This document shows positions 47,998 to 60,395 of a stretch of DNA of 64,000 nt, one piece after another; position 1 is the first letter of the stretch; every line of letters begins with the position of its first letter. The DNA comes from Selaginella tamariscina (taxonomy: Eukaryota > Streptophyta > Lycopodiopsida > Selaginellales > Selaginellaceae): positions 156,341 to 220,340 of the forward strand of contig PUQB01000112.1 of the NCBI GenBank assembly GCA_003024785.1, read 5' to 3'. The notes beneath the pieces were generated by a model. It searched no databases. It was not told where the DNA came from and saw nothing but the letters and a program-made list of their open reading frames with translations. The translations under genes were made by a program, and so were the position numbers.

Positions 47998-48892
47998 TCA
48001 TAAGTATTTCGTCCATCTCCATAGCCAAGATATGAGCTTCACATTCTCTTTCACCACTTCCCAGCGTATTCCATTGTTATTGTAGGCAAACTCAACCAAA
48101 GGCAAGAACTTGTCCCACTGCCCTTGCTTCTCAACCACATAGGTTCTTAACATATCCTTCGCACACTCAATCTGGCCATCTGACTGTAGGTGATCTTCAC
48201 TACTAAAGTTCACCTTAGTGCCAAGTCCTTTACAGAACTTCACCAAAAATGCTGAAGTGAATTTGCTATCTTGGTCACTAATAATGTTCTCTGGCATCTC
48301 ATACTTATGATACACCTGCATTAGATACACCAATTTGAGCTCCTTCACTGTTACATTCTTCTTCAAAAGAATGAACTTTCAAGTGATCCATAATGACCCA
48401 TACTTGTTTCATTGCAACATAGTGTCCTTGGAAGATGCATAATAAAATCCATAAGATACTTTTTCATCTTCCTTAAGGCACTTCCAAAGGCACCAATAGT
48501 CTAGGCTAAGCCACTCTCTCGACCTTAATTGAATAGCACAAGTCCAAACATACTCACAAAGTCCTCCTTCATGTTAGGCCAAAAGAATTAACATTTCACC
48601 AAGTTATACATCTTGTGCTCTCCTTCGTGTCCAGCATATGAACTATATCATGCATCTCTTGCATGACTGTCGTAACAAGCTCCATTGTCTTAGGCACTAC
48701 TAAACATTGATTGTATAGTAGTAAACTATTCTGCTCAACATAAGGCTCCACCAAATTGTTGAGACATTTCTTACAAGCTAGATCTTTAGCTTGTGCTTTG
48801 CAAATCAAAGAAATCAAACCTCTTTCGATCCTTCCAATAGCATTCAATCGTTTGATATGAGACAAGCATCTGCAACCACATTCTTCTTTCAT
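47998..48892 (-). pseudogene. Integrase remnant
   Basis: A zinc-binding-like N-terminal piece (48596-48892) and a core piece (47998-48366) with DQDSKFTSAF, HLQSDGQIE and WDKFLPLVEFAYN. Frames differ between the two. Confidence 0.75.
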
Positions 48893-49651
48893 TATAATGG
48901 ATAATCATAAGTCCTGAAAACTCATATAAAAACACCAACCAACGAACCTGCCTAGCATTTAGATCTTTATAATGAACAGTCATAAGTCCTAAAAACTCTG
49001 TAGAAACATGCCCAATGAGCCTACTTAGCATTTAGATCCCTCTGATATAAAAAAATGCCTCAAAGATTTGTGATTAGCAAACACTTTGAAGGGGACATCC
49101 ATTATGTAGATAGTGCCTCTAGGTACGCACAACATGCACGATAGCCATAAGTTCCTGTCATAAAGTCAAGTATTGACTTTCCACATCATTTATCTTTCAA
49201 CTCTCAAAAGCAATGACATGACCAGCTTGCATAAGAACTCCTTCAATGACATAGCTACACGCATTTGTGTACACCTCATAAAACTCGTTCTCATTAGCGA
49301 TAACTAACATGTGTGTTGTCAACGCAATCTTCAAAGTTCAAATGTTGCACTTTGTCTTGCAGACCACTCAAACGCAACATTCTTTCTCATCAAAGATGTC
49401 AAAGAAAGAGCTAAACGACTGAAGCCTTGAATGAACTAACGATAGTAATTAGCCAAGCCCATAAAACTCCTAAGCTCTTGCATGCCCTTAGGCACAGGCT
49501 AATGCCTCACTGCATCTACTTTTTTAAAACTCACACTTCAAGAGATTAACATATAGTTTCTTCTCCCTAAGAATTTTGTAGCACTAGACGTAGATGTTTT
49601 ACATACTTCTCTAAAGTTTTACTATAGATGAAAATATCATCTAAGAAAACT

Positions 49652-50324
49652 TCAACAAAAATGATTAATATAATCAACAAAAATAAATTTATTAACTACA
49701 TGAACGTCACAGGGGCGCGTCATGTGAAACAGCATAACATGCTGGGTTATGAATGCTATCTTAGCAACATCCTGCTCTCTCACAGAAATCCGATGGTACC
49801 CCACTCCATAAGTCAATTTTGGTAAATCACCTGCCTCTGCAAGCCGATAAAATAGATCATTAACTCTTGACATAGGAAACTTATTCTTCACAATCACCTT
49901 GTTTAAGACACGGTAATCGGTACACATCCTCATCGATCCGTCGTTCTTTCGCATAAGGAGCACTGGAGCTCCATAAGGTGACTTGCTAGGCTGAATATAT
50001 TCTTGTGCCAATAGCTCTTCCACTTGCTTCTTCATCTCAAGCTCCTCTAAGAAGTCCAAACGATATGGACTCCTTGAAATCGGCCTAACACCATGCTTAA
50101 GCTCAATCTCATGGTCCCACTTCACAAAATGGTGGCACTCCTGTAGGCAGATGAGAGGGAAAGACATCATCAAACTCCCCTAACACCTCCTGCACAAGAG
50201 GTGATCGGACATCCACCTTGATCAAACCGTTAATCATTGACAAGTGAACAGTGACTCGGTGGTCAACCCGTCCTTCACATTGGTAAATTAACTTCCTTGA
50301 AGTGGACATAAGAAAATTCATCAC
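49652..50324 (-). pseudogene. Reverse transcriptase remnant
   Basis: FDDVFPSHLP (about 50190) then PSKSPYGAPVLLMRKNDGSM and CTDYRVLNKV: the first RT blocks of a Ty3 element, truncated before the YxDD motif. Confidence 0.8.
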
Positions 50325-52063
50325 TCGATGACTTCAAAGCAGTAGCTGATAGAAGCTTAGAAGTAGGCACGTAACCAACTCCCTTAAGGACGTGGCTCCT
50401 TCACTCAGAGTCACCTCTATCTCCTTTGTAGTCCAATTAGGTCGTGGATTGTACTTCTCCATCAAGACATCCCTAGGATGAGATCATAATGCCTTAGCTC
50501 GGCTAGAAAAAAAATTTTTTGAAGGACACATCTCCAACTTCTAGTGTAAGCTCTACATGGGCACTTTGCTCTTGTGATGAGCTCCTTCCACCATGTATGG
50601 ATTAGTCCTCTTAGTTAGCAAGTTCAATCTCTCCACCAATGTCGAAGAAATAACTCATCACTGCTACCAGGATCAAACAAACTAACATCGAAACTCCATT
50701 GACCATTCCTTCAAAGCGAATCAAAGACAATTGGAGCTTGGAGTTTTTTTAATCCTTCAAAGTCTCATTCTCTCATCCATCTCCTTCATGCTTCTCATTC
50801 TTGGCTTTCTTAGCCTTGATTATGATTCGGTTCATTACATTCAAGGCATCCATGATTGTTACCTTAATTAGATGGTTTAAATTTCATTAATGTTTAAATT
50901 ACATTTAAAAAAGACTTTGATAAGCTCCCTTGCGGTCTTTGTCCTTCTGATATTTCTACTTATTACCTTCATGATGCTTGGAACTCTTAGCATCATTAAC
51001 ATACCTCTTCTAGAACTTGGTTCAAGACTCCTTAGTCTTAAAGTCCTCCCAACCTTTCGCTTTCCAACTACCAATGCACTTCTTTCTATTTGATAGCAAT
51101 CACACGTGCCTCCTCCACTACTTCATCAAGAGTCTTAAACTCTTTTTTTCGATCTCCAATCCATTCACCAATTGGGCACTCCTGAGTTTGTCAATAAACT
51201 CGTCATCAATGCTCTCATCCTATTAAATATATTCTCAAGTGAAAAATTCCCTTGTTTGAAATCTCTAAGCTTGAAATGAGCATAATGTGCATCGTATGTA
51301 GGTGCATACTCCTTAAAAACATCCATGAAATGAGTCTAGGTAGTCAAACTCCTTCACATGATTCCACCACGAGTTTGGCTCTCCTTCATGCCAAGGATGC
51401 AGTTAAGAGCTTGCTCTCATCACTCTGATGAGTAGTCATGTGTTGATATGCCATGCCATGGCCAATAAACTTAAGAAGAGACTTCTTTTCAAAAAACCAT
51501 TGCTCAGCTTTATTCACATGATGACAATCATTACTCCTAAAGCGTCGTGTTCCATCCGGGCTTCACTCCCAACTCCTTCACGCTTGAGGCTTAAATTTCT
51601 CTTAGCTCATCTCTCAAAGCACAAAGATTCTCTTTAATCCTCCCAAACTCCTTTTAGTACTCATCATCGTAGTCCACTAGCTTACAGAAGAAGGTTTGCA
51701 GTTCCTTTGTGAGAGCTGCATGATCCCACACATGTGTATTCTCATTAGTTTCACGAATCTCCATCAATACTTTAAATTAGGCACATAATTTAACATGATA
51801 TCCGCTCAACACAGTAAAGCAAGATTATCTCAAATCTTAGCTCTAATACCAAGGTACACTTCTACGGCATTGTACTTAAATGTTGCCTAACTTAATCTTA
51901 AAGCACATTAACTCGCTCCAAGTTGTAGCAAGTTGAACTCCATTCTTAAAAGTTATCGTTGCTCTTTAAAATTAGAGAATTAGGGTCTCATTAATTACCT
52001 ATGTGATTAGCTTAAATATGAAATTAATCACGGTCAATCTTTAACCAAGACCATGGACCAACA

Positions 52064-52980
52064 TTCTGCTGTAAAGTGTCTTCATGCATAGGACTATAAA
52101 TGTGCATCTACATTGATATATAAGTGTATATGCTTCTAAATGCACTGTATATGTATTACTATGCATAACCCGCCCTCTTTCTCACTTTACATATATAAAT
52201 ACGAACATTCATAACACATGTGTGTGTGTGAGAGAGAGAGAGAGTATAGCTAAAGTAAATATACTGTCTGCTATTCTGTTTATTATGTGTGGAGTATAGT
52301 AATCTGGCTACACACACATTTATCAACTGTTTTTATTAGAGTGTTGGTTATTATTGTATTATAGGTGACAGCATCAGCTCTGTAGCATACAACATAATAG
52401 GACCAGCACAATGGGACCTGCTAATTCTCCAAGCCACCGTTCAGTCTGTGTGTGTAAATGCTGTTGGCTGAAATGTATACATAGAGAGATATTGAGTTAG
52501 CTGCTTTCCATTTTGAAATGTGTACACGTGTAGAGAGAGAGAGTCATTGTTTTATTGCAAGTTTAGTAGGCTGACTACACGATCTCTTAACACATAATTT
52601 AAATAAATATCATTTATTTATTTTAACACTAAGATCGAGAGCAGCCCCACCTTTAGAGTCTGAACGACAACTTTTAAATTAATATTAATAATTACTGATT
52701 TAGTATTAATATTAACTATATTAATCACCTTATTAAACCTTAATGATCAATGAAAACAACGTTCTAGCTAGATAAGGTAAACATAATATTTTTATTACAT
52801 AATATAAAAAACAACCAACAAAATAATAGCTATGTACAAAGGTAATATATGCACAGTGTAAGAACGTGCTGGAAAGTACATACTCACAGACCTTTTAATA
52901 TGGACCATACATATTTAAAAATATATATATATGTTATTAAAACATTATCCTGTGCGCGTTTAAATAATATGGAAACCATG
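52064..52980. repeat. Right arm of inverted duplication (OMT 5' flank)
   Basis: Inverted partner of 9410-10389; upstream flank of copy G, containing a GT/GA run (about 52218-52245). Confidence 0.85.
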
Positions 52981-53002
52981 TTAAAGCCCAAGCAATACAT
53001 AG

Positions 53003-54448
53003 ATGGCTTTTATGCAGAGTGAAAAATTTCTATTAGACGAGGATCGTTTAAAAATATTGGAGCTCGGTTCACTTTGTAATGTACCAATGGCTCTATATGC
53101 AGTTATGAATCTAGATGTCTTAGAAATCATATCCAAATCTGGTAAAGACGCTCTTACTGCATATGACATTGTTAAGGATATCCCTGCTTGTAAATCCCAT
53201 TCTATTGGGAGTGTCTGTTTAGAAAGAATTCTCCGTCTCCTTGCCAGTAGAGGAATTTTCAACGAGGTTACTGTGGTAAATGAACATGGCAAGAAGCAAA
53301 GGATGTATGGCTTAACAACCCTATCTAAAAAGGTGTGCTTTTCATAGTTAATACACACATAACGGACGTGAGGTGACGTGTGTGTGTGTGTGTGTGTGAG
53401 TGAGAGAGAGAGAGTGAAAGAGAAAGAGAGAGGTGTTTGCTTTTCATATATACATACATAACACAAGGGGAACATAACCATTTCATTTGGTTTGATAATT
53501 TAATAAACTTTGTTATTTTTCGAATATATATGTATATATATATAGTATGGAGCTTTAATTTATGTGTTCTTTTTAATCAGTATTTAGTAAAGAATGACAA
53601 AGGAGTGTCATTCGCAGCATGGGTCTTATTCCTCCAAGATGAGAGCATGATAAAACCATTGCAACACTTAAGCCAATCCGTCATAGACGGGAGTGAACCA
53701 TTCACAGTTGCGCATGGAAAGCATATGTTCGAACTTGCTGGGGACAATGACAAATATAATAATCTACTTAATGTGATGATGTTAAATCACACAAATATTT
53801 ATATGAGTGCTGCTTTGGAAGAATATTCTGGTTTCAAAGATATTCATACGCTTGTGGATGTTGGAGGTGGTCTTGGGTGTGCTCTTAAGGTAATTACTGA
53901 AGCTTATCCTCAAATTAATGGTGTCAACTTTGATCTACCTCATGTAATTGAGAAAGCTCCTACTCTTAACGGTAAGACATATATTATAAATCATGTTATA
54001 ATAATTTATTTGATAAAGCATGTTAGTGGCGACATGTTTGAGAAAGTCCCCAATGGAGATGCAATCTTCATGAAGGTGAGCATTTTACGAAGACTTAAAG
54101 AATAACTAACTAAATGAGAGTAATTATATATAATAATCAAATATTGAATTATTTAGATGTAAAATGTATATATCCTGAAATATTTTTTCTACATTACAGT
54201 GGATTTTGCACGATTGGAGTGATGAAGACTGTGTTAAGCTGCTTAAAAACTGTTGCAAGGCGCTACCTGAGAATGGAAAGGTTATAATTATGGACACAAT
54301 CTTGCCCTTGGAAGCACAAAGGGACTTAAGTTCCAAGTTTAGATTTAGCATGGACGTGTTTATGCTTGCTTATACTAAGGGAAAGGAGCGAACACTGGAT
54401 GAATTAAAGAAGTTGCAAAGGCTGCTGGGTTTAACCGTGTTGACGTAA
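53003..54448 (+). CDS. O-methyltransferase copy G, near-complete but altered
   Basis: COMT-like SAM-dependent O-methyltransferase, cytosolic in this family; substrate unknown. Exon 1 53003-53332 (dimerisation domain), exon 2 from 53581 with LVDVGGGLGCAL (motif I) and GVNFDLPHVIEKAP (II), exon 4 54200-54448 with [13 protein letters not shown] (IV, catalytic His near residue 279) and [11 protein letters not shown] (V). Exons 2 and 3 are fused: the intron found in copies A and E has shrunk to about 40 bases, its 3' splice site is gone, and the frame runs straight through to GDMFEKVPNGDAIFMK (III) at 54075, adding about 14 residues. About 357 residues. A one-base deletion near 54409 changes the last 15 residues and removes the normal C-terminus, whose codons remain out of frame to about 54492. 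Function is doubtful. Confidence 0.75.
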
Positions 54449-54967
54449 TTCTCACTTTGGACTTTATTTCTATTATAGAAATGTATAAAATGTGATTTGA
54501 TTTTAATAAGAATTTTATTAATCTGTTTTTAAATGTATGTACTAACTGTTTAACATCTTGTCCGCCCTCTACACAGCAGATAAAAAGTGAGAAAGACAGG
54601 AACGTTTAGATACTCCATGTGTATGTCCTAAAATTGTTTATACTGCACCTTTTATTTCTTCTCCCAGTCACTAGATGCTATGCATCACTACATACAAACT
54701 AGAGACTTTCACAAAACCACCCGACCTCCCTCAAGATGTCTTTACACATTGCTCTCCCCAAAAGGCTTCTAATATTAAGTGCCTTTCTTAATTCTTATAA
54801 TTTCCTTTTATACCTTAAATCTATATCTTTTTTATTCTTCTAAATTTATTCATAACTTTTAAGAAATATTCTGGCTTATATCTTTTTGGGAAATATTCTT
54901 TAATTCATTATATGGGTCATAAAAATCCTCTCCATTAACAAGTCCTTGTCCTCAAGAGCAATATAAC

Positions 54968-55189
54968 TTACTTCACTAGTCCTATATCGTTAGCCTCATA
55001 CATCCATAAAGAATCTACTTGGGACTCGTTCCTTGTGAGTACTCTCTTTAACTGGCTAACATGAAACATTGGGTGCACTCCTTTTCGCAGCCATAGTTGA
55101 TATGCCACCTTACTGATACGCTCTAGAATCTCATAAAAACTTGAGTACATGGGAGACAACTTATAATTACGTCCCTTCCGTAAAGCCAC
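54968..55189 (-). pseudogene. Integrase C-terminal remnant
   Basis: MYSSFYEILERISKVAYQL followed by GVHPMFHVSQLK, the conserved segment near the C-terminus of Ty3 integrases. Confidence 0.8.
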
Positions 55190-55566
55190 AATAGTGTTTT
55201 ACCTTACGTGTGTGGCAGATATCATTTGGAAATATCCCACCTTGAACTCTCAAAGTTTTGTGCTCATTAGCAAACTTGATAGCTCGGCTCTGAGCTGCTT
55301 GTAAGTTCTTTTCACAAACTCTGAATGTTTCCAAGTTCAACACTCAGATCTTTAGCTTCCTCATCCATGTTGCCTTGAGCCTTCTTACTTGCTAAACCAA
55401 GCTCAAAAGCTGTCTTGGGATGTCGTCCAAACATAGCATAGTATGGACTCATTCCAATGCCACTGTGCTGGCTATTATTATAAGCAAACTCGAGTAATGG
55501 AATATACTTATCCCACTGCCTTCCTTTGGTTAATAGTGCACCTTAGCATATCTTCCAGAACTTGGT

Positions 55567-55755
55567 TCACCCTCTTGTTTGCCCATCTGTTTCATGATCT
55601 CCACTACACAGCTTAAGCTTCACTTCTATGCACTTAGAAAAGCCTCTCCAAAAGCTAGAAGTGAACTTGGAGTCCCTATCACTTACAATATCATCTGGAA
55701 ATCCGTGGATAGGAAATACATATAGCCAGCTCGATGCATTCACATTCTTCCCCAA
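55567..55755 (-). pseudogene. Integrase core remnant
   Basis: FPDDIVSDRDSKFTSSFW matches the second catalytic block of the integrase core; a DGQT-like word follows after a deletion. Confidence 0.75.
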
Positions 55756-56188
55756 GGGAACTAACTTGACAAAACTTTGTCAACCTGTCCACAATGACCC
55801 ACACCTGTTCATTCTGCCTCTGTGTCCTTGGCAAATGGGTGACAAAGTCCATAGAGATATTACCCCTCTGTCTGAATAGGCAATGGTACTAATAGCCCAC
55901 CTGGTTTCTCCCTGGGCACCTTTACTTGCTGACACTTGTCACAAGTCCTGCAGTACTCTATGATATCAGCTTTCATATTCCTTAGTAGAACCTCCTCTTG
56001 ATCAACTCATACGTTTTCCTCTCCTAAAATGAAGCCTCCGGGCGATCATGATGAAAATATAGTACCTAATTGATCAAATGGTCCACACGAGGAAGATAAA
56101 CACGGCCACTGTAGTACAAAACTCCATCCTGAAATGAGAATGATGGCTCTAGTTGTCTTTTGAGCTCCTGCACCTCGGCATCTTGTGC

Positions 56189-56745
56189 TTAAACATGTTG
56201 AACTACATGGCTAAACTCATTGACTATCCTTGTTAATGTATTACATAAGTGTGTTTGGAATTCCTCAACTATTGTGGCTTTCCTAACGCGTGACAAAGCA
56301 TCTGCCACCATGTTAGCCTTCCCCGCACAATGCTCAATAGGAAATTTGCCAAACTCCATGAGCTTAACCATCATGCAAGCTTGCTGAGAGTTTAACTCTT
56401 TCTGTGTGAACAGATACATCAAAGGCTTGTGATCTGTAAACACCTTGAAACTTGTATCATAAAGATAGTGCCTCCAAACTCGTAATGCATTAACAATAGC
56501 CAGTAATTCTTGTTCATAGTTGAGTACCGCTGCTCTATAGGATTCAAAGTACAACTCTCGTAAGCAATAGGCCTTCCCTCTTGCATAAGTACAGCTCCAA
56601 TGGCCACTCCACTTGCATCACATGATACCTCATAAGGCTTAGAGAGATCTGCAATACATAAAACTGGTATCAAAGCTTGTTTCAAAGCTTGGAAACTACT
56701 CTTCTCTGAAGCACTCCATGCAAAGAGAACGTCCTTCCTCAGCAA
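56189..56745 (-). pseudogene. RT/RNase H remnant
   Basis: VSCDASGVAIGAVLMQEGRP (RNase H first catalytic Asp), then YEQELLAIVNALRVWRHYL and FTDHKPLMYLF in a second frame. Confidence 0.85.
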
Positions 56746-58679
56746 CCTAATTAATGAAGAAGCTTTCTTAACATAATCTTTGACATACCAGCCATGCTCA
56801 AGAAACTCCGTGACCCTTGTACATTGCTAGGGACTGGCCATTGCTCCACCACTATCACCTTTTGTGGATCAATCTTCACTCCACTTGGCGTCACAATGTG
56901 ACCCAAAACTCCACTTCTCACTAAGCAAATACACATTTGCTCTTTTTTACATAGAGTTTATTCTCTCACAACAACTGAAGAACTCTCCGCAAATGCTCCA
57001 TGTGCTCCTTCATATTCTTACTGTAAATAAGAATATTGTCAAGGAAGATCTCCACAAAATTGTGCAAGTAGTCACCAAACACCTCAGTCATCAACCGAGT
57101 TAATGTGGCTGGGCATTTATTAAGCCAAATGGCATAATACTGAACTCAAAATGCCCAAAACTGGTGTTGAAAGCAATTTTGTAAATATCTGCTTCCTTCA
57201 TAACAATTTGATGATACCCACTATGCAAATCTATCTTGGTGAACACTTTAGCTCCATCAAGATGAGAGCTCTATAGTCTATGCACATCCTCATGGTGCCA
57301 TCTTTCTTCCTAACAAGCAATCAAATGGAGACTTGCTCAGTTGTATGAAGCCATATTCCAATCACTCCATCACTTGTCTCTTAACCTCTTGCTTCTCAGC
57401 ATGGCTCAGTCGGAATGGCTTATGATATATGGCTTTTGTACCCTATTCCAACACAATCCCATGCTCCACACCTCTTGCCATGAGGTAGCTTGGGAGGGAA
57501 GACGTTAACAAACTCCTTAAGGACAACTTGCATAGCAACTTCGCTTGAGGTGAAAGTGGAAGAACTTGTTTGGAGACTTAAGCTTTTTCCAACCAAAGTG
57601 TCTTTCACTTCACCGTACTCAAGCTTCATGTGCTTGGTGCTTCACTGGATCTTAGTATCCACGCGCTCTAGCCAACTCATCCCAAGGATGAGGTCCACAC
57701 GCGCTAGCTCCGCAAGAAAGTCTCCACCAACTAGGTTTTGCAAACCTCTAGCTGTAACTCATCCACACAATTTGTGTGACAACTGAGCCCTCAATCTCAT
57801 ATTGAGGCACAATATTCGTGCAGCTCCACCAGTTGGGTTTTGCCAACCTCCAGCTGTAACTCCTCCATACAAGCACTTTAGCTCTGTGTGATAGTTGAGC
57901 CCTCAATCTCGTATTGAGGCATAATCTTCGTGGGCAAGCTACACTCCTCCACTAACTTGTTCACACAAAGTTATTGCTACTCCTGTTATCCATAACAACT
58001 TGCACTAGACACTCATCAAGTCGTCCCTCCACTATAATAGCACGTGTATGTAGCTCCTCATGTGCCATGTAGTTTACCTATTTAGCAAGATAGAAATTTA
58101 CCTCGTGACTTAGAACTATTTCTTTGTGTTCATCTCTACGCTCCATCTCATGAAGCTTCTTAGGTGTCTACTTGTCCTTGCCACCATTGAAACCCTTGCC
58201 TTGGGCTTGTTCCTCCTTAGACAATTTGCCTTCTAGTGTCCCACTTCTCCACACAGGTAGTGTTATCCTCTCCTTCTTATCGATTACCCATCTCGAACCT
58301 CACTCTGATACCAAATTGTTAAGCACCATTACATACAAACTAGAGACCCTCACAAAACCACCCGACCTCCCTTGAGCTGTCTTTACACATTACTCTCCCA
58401 AAAGGCTTCCAATATTAGGGTGCCTTCCTTAATTCTTTTAATTCCCTTTTATACCTTAGATCTATATCCTTTTTGAATTTTTCTAAATTTATTTATAACC
58501 TTTAAGGAATATTCTAACTTATACCTTTTTGGGGAATATTCTTTGATTTGTTACACAGGTCATAACACTAGAAGCAATGAACTCAATGTAATCATGAAAG
58601 TTTGGTTTGGCTTATTATCTTCATCCATGCAAATGAATTTAGGGTTTAAGGTTTAAGGTTTAGGATAAATGTCAGAGTT

Positions 58680-59680
58680 TTACTTGGTACCACAAAGGCG
58701 GCTTGCCAGGAATCCTTCTCTAGAAACCCACGAGATTTAATAAAAGTAACCCATGTTAGGAACTTAGTTGTTAATAAATCACACCCCCATCCATGGATAA
58801 TGATCACCTCATGAGTCAAGATGTGTGGGCTAACCGAGCTATAAGTATCATTTCGAACTTGGCATAATGTCATAGTTCTAACCTGGTGGGTTGGCTACCT
58901 GATTAAAAATTATAGGATATGTGGGCAAAAGACCAAAAAAGACATGGGTCATCATGACCAGGGGCCTCTCATAAACACCAATTGGCCCTTTGCCTAATTG
59001 GCATAAGGGCAAAGGAAAGGTTGTGACAATGGATAAGGCCTTGGAACAAGGCCTCAACCACTATTCTCTTGGAAAGTGAACTCGGGCAATCCTATTTAGG
59101 CTTGTGAGCGGGTTAACACACCAAAGAAATAATTAACTCCTTGGAGGTCATAAGAACAAAATCTTGCTGATGGTACGTACCCTTATCGTTGGAAGTTGAG
59201 GTAGCACAATAAAGAGGTATGCCTTGATGACACAAGCTTAACTTGCATCAATAGGAGAATAATGAACTCTCTCTTGAACTTAAGAACTCTCACTACATAT
59301 ATATTATTTATTTATGTGGTAGCCCCTTTTATTTTCCTATTTAAGTAAGTGGGCTAGCACAAAATGTTAGCCCTTAATGTAAACACTAACTTAATTCAAT
59401 CTCCTATCCCTAAACCCTAGGAACACCCCTAGGGTTGCCCTAACCCCTTACCAACATGTCAAACTTGCCAGAACCAATTAAGAAAGTTACATGAACCTAA
59501 CTGAGATGTACAAATCAGGGAAAGAATTTTTAAATAGGTAAGTCAAAGTATTTAATGATAACCTAAACACCTAAGTGCATTAAGCAATTCATTACATAAT
59601 TTAGTAAATAACAAGAATCAACTCCAAAAGTAAATAGTTGAGTCATAATAAAAATTATAACAATAAACATTACATAACTC
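58680..59680 (+). repeat. Dispersed repeat R1, copy 2
   Basis: Same orientation and order as 11650-12480; longer here, with extra sequence about 58910-59060 that copy 1 lacks. Confidence 0.65.
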
Positions 59681-59789
59681 ATTTTCACATTTTTCTATTT
59701 AATCAAACCCGGCTTAACATTAACTTTAATAAAAATACTCTTTAATAATAAGATCTTTCGATTGTCAACTATACCATTCATATTCCTTT

Positions 59790-60395
59790 CCTTCAATTGC
59801 ATGAACCTCCCACAACTATACGATAGGTATTCTTCTCATTCAATTGCATGAAATTCCTTCTCACAAAAGCTTTCTTTGTGTTTTTCGCAAAAACCCTAAT
59901 TTAATTTGTTTTAGATTATATTTATAAGGAAATAAAATATTTTAGTATCTTTAAAAGATTCTTGAAACCAAATGAGTTCTAAATAGAAATCGAATTACAC
60001 ACGTTAAATTTTCATTCCAACATGTTACTGTGGTATAAACTGATGGATATCAATGAATTAAAATTTAATATATACACACCAATTACCAAAAACAAAGTAA
60101 ATAAATAAAGTAGAAGGATATTAAATTAACATAATTAAAAAAAGTCAAACTTCTTCATGGACGACACAGACAAAAGCATGACACGTGAAATACGTGGAAT
60201 ATATATAAGTATTATACAGTATGTATAGACAGGCGTGCACGCGAAAGAGTAATGGCGTAAGAGAAATGCTTTTTAAGTGGTCCCAGTAACAAAAGCGACA
60301 ACATTTGTGAGAATTCATACTTGAGTTCTTCTCAGTTTATTGAAGTAAGTGGTACTTAACCAGAATATGTAGCATATCTATCTCATATAGAATCA
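59790..60395. promoter_or_regulatory. Upstream region of the NPF gene
   Basis: Contains an ACACGTG word (60181-60187) and an ATATATAAG TATA-like box near 60199; the start codon is at 60396. No experiment-level assignment possible. Confidence 0.4.

Larger units (their letters stand above)
47353..52063 (-). mobile_element. Decayed Ty3 LTR element
   Basis: Left (3') LTR 47353-47578, right (5') LTR 51852-52063. Next to the right LTR, on the minus strand, is TGGTATTAGAGC, a tRNA-Met primer site. Domains in minus order: gag about 51.7-51.0 kb, RT about 50.2-49.7 kb (GAPVLLMRKNDGSMRMCTDY), RNase H scraps about 49.4-48.9 kb, integrase 48.9-48.0 kb (VSD-like ISDQDSKFTSAF and HLQSDGQIE). Many stops. 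No target duplication (ATATT against TTCTG). The right LTR junction is shared with the stump at 10390. Confidence 0.85.
54676..58567 (-). mobile_element. Decayed Ty3 LTR element with target duplication
   Basis: LTRs 54676-54924 and 58317-58567 (about 250 bp), flanked by a perfect 5-bp duplication CTAGA (54671-54675 and 58568-58572). On the minus strand the right LTR is followed by TTTGGTATCAGAGTGAGG, a tRNA-Met primer site. Coding remnants from right to left: protease region, RT start about 57.4-57.1 kb, RNase H 56.75-56.19 kb, integrase about 55.8-55.5 kb, integrase tail 55.19-54.97 kb. All are split by stops and shifts. Confidence 0.88.

Noticed and set aside
54124..54351. Minus-strand frame opposite OMT copy G exon 4
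   Set aside because: Antisense shadow of the real exon.
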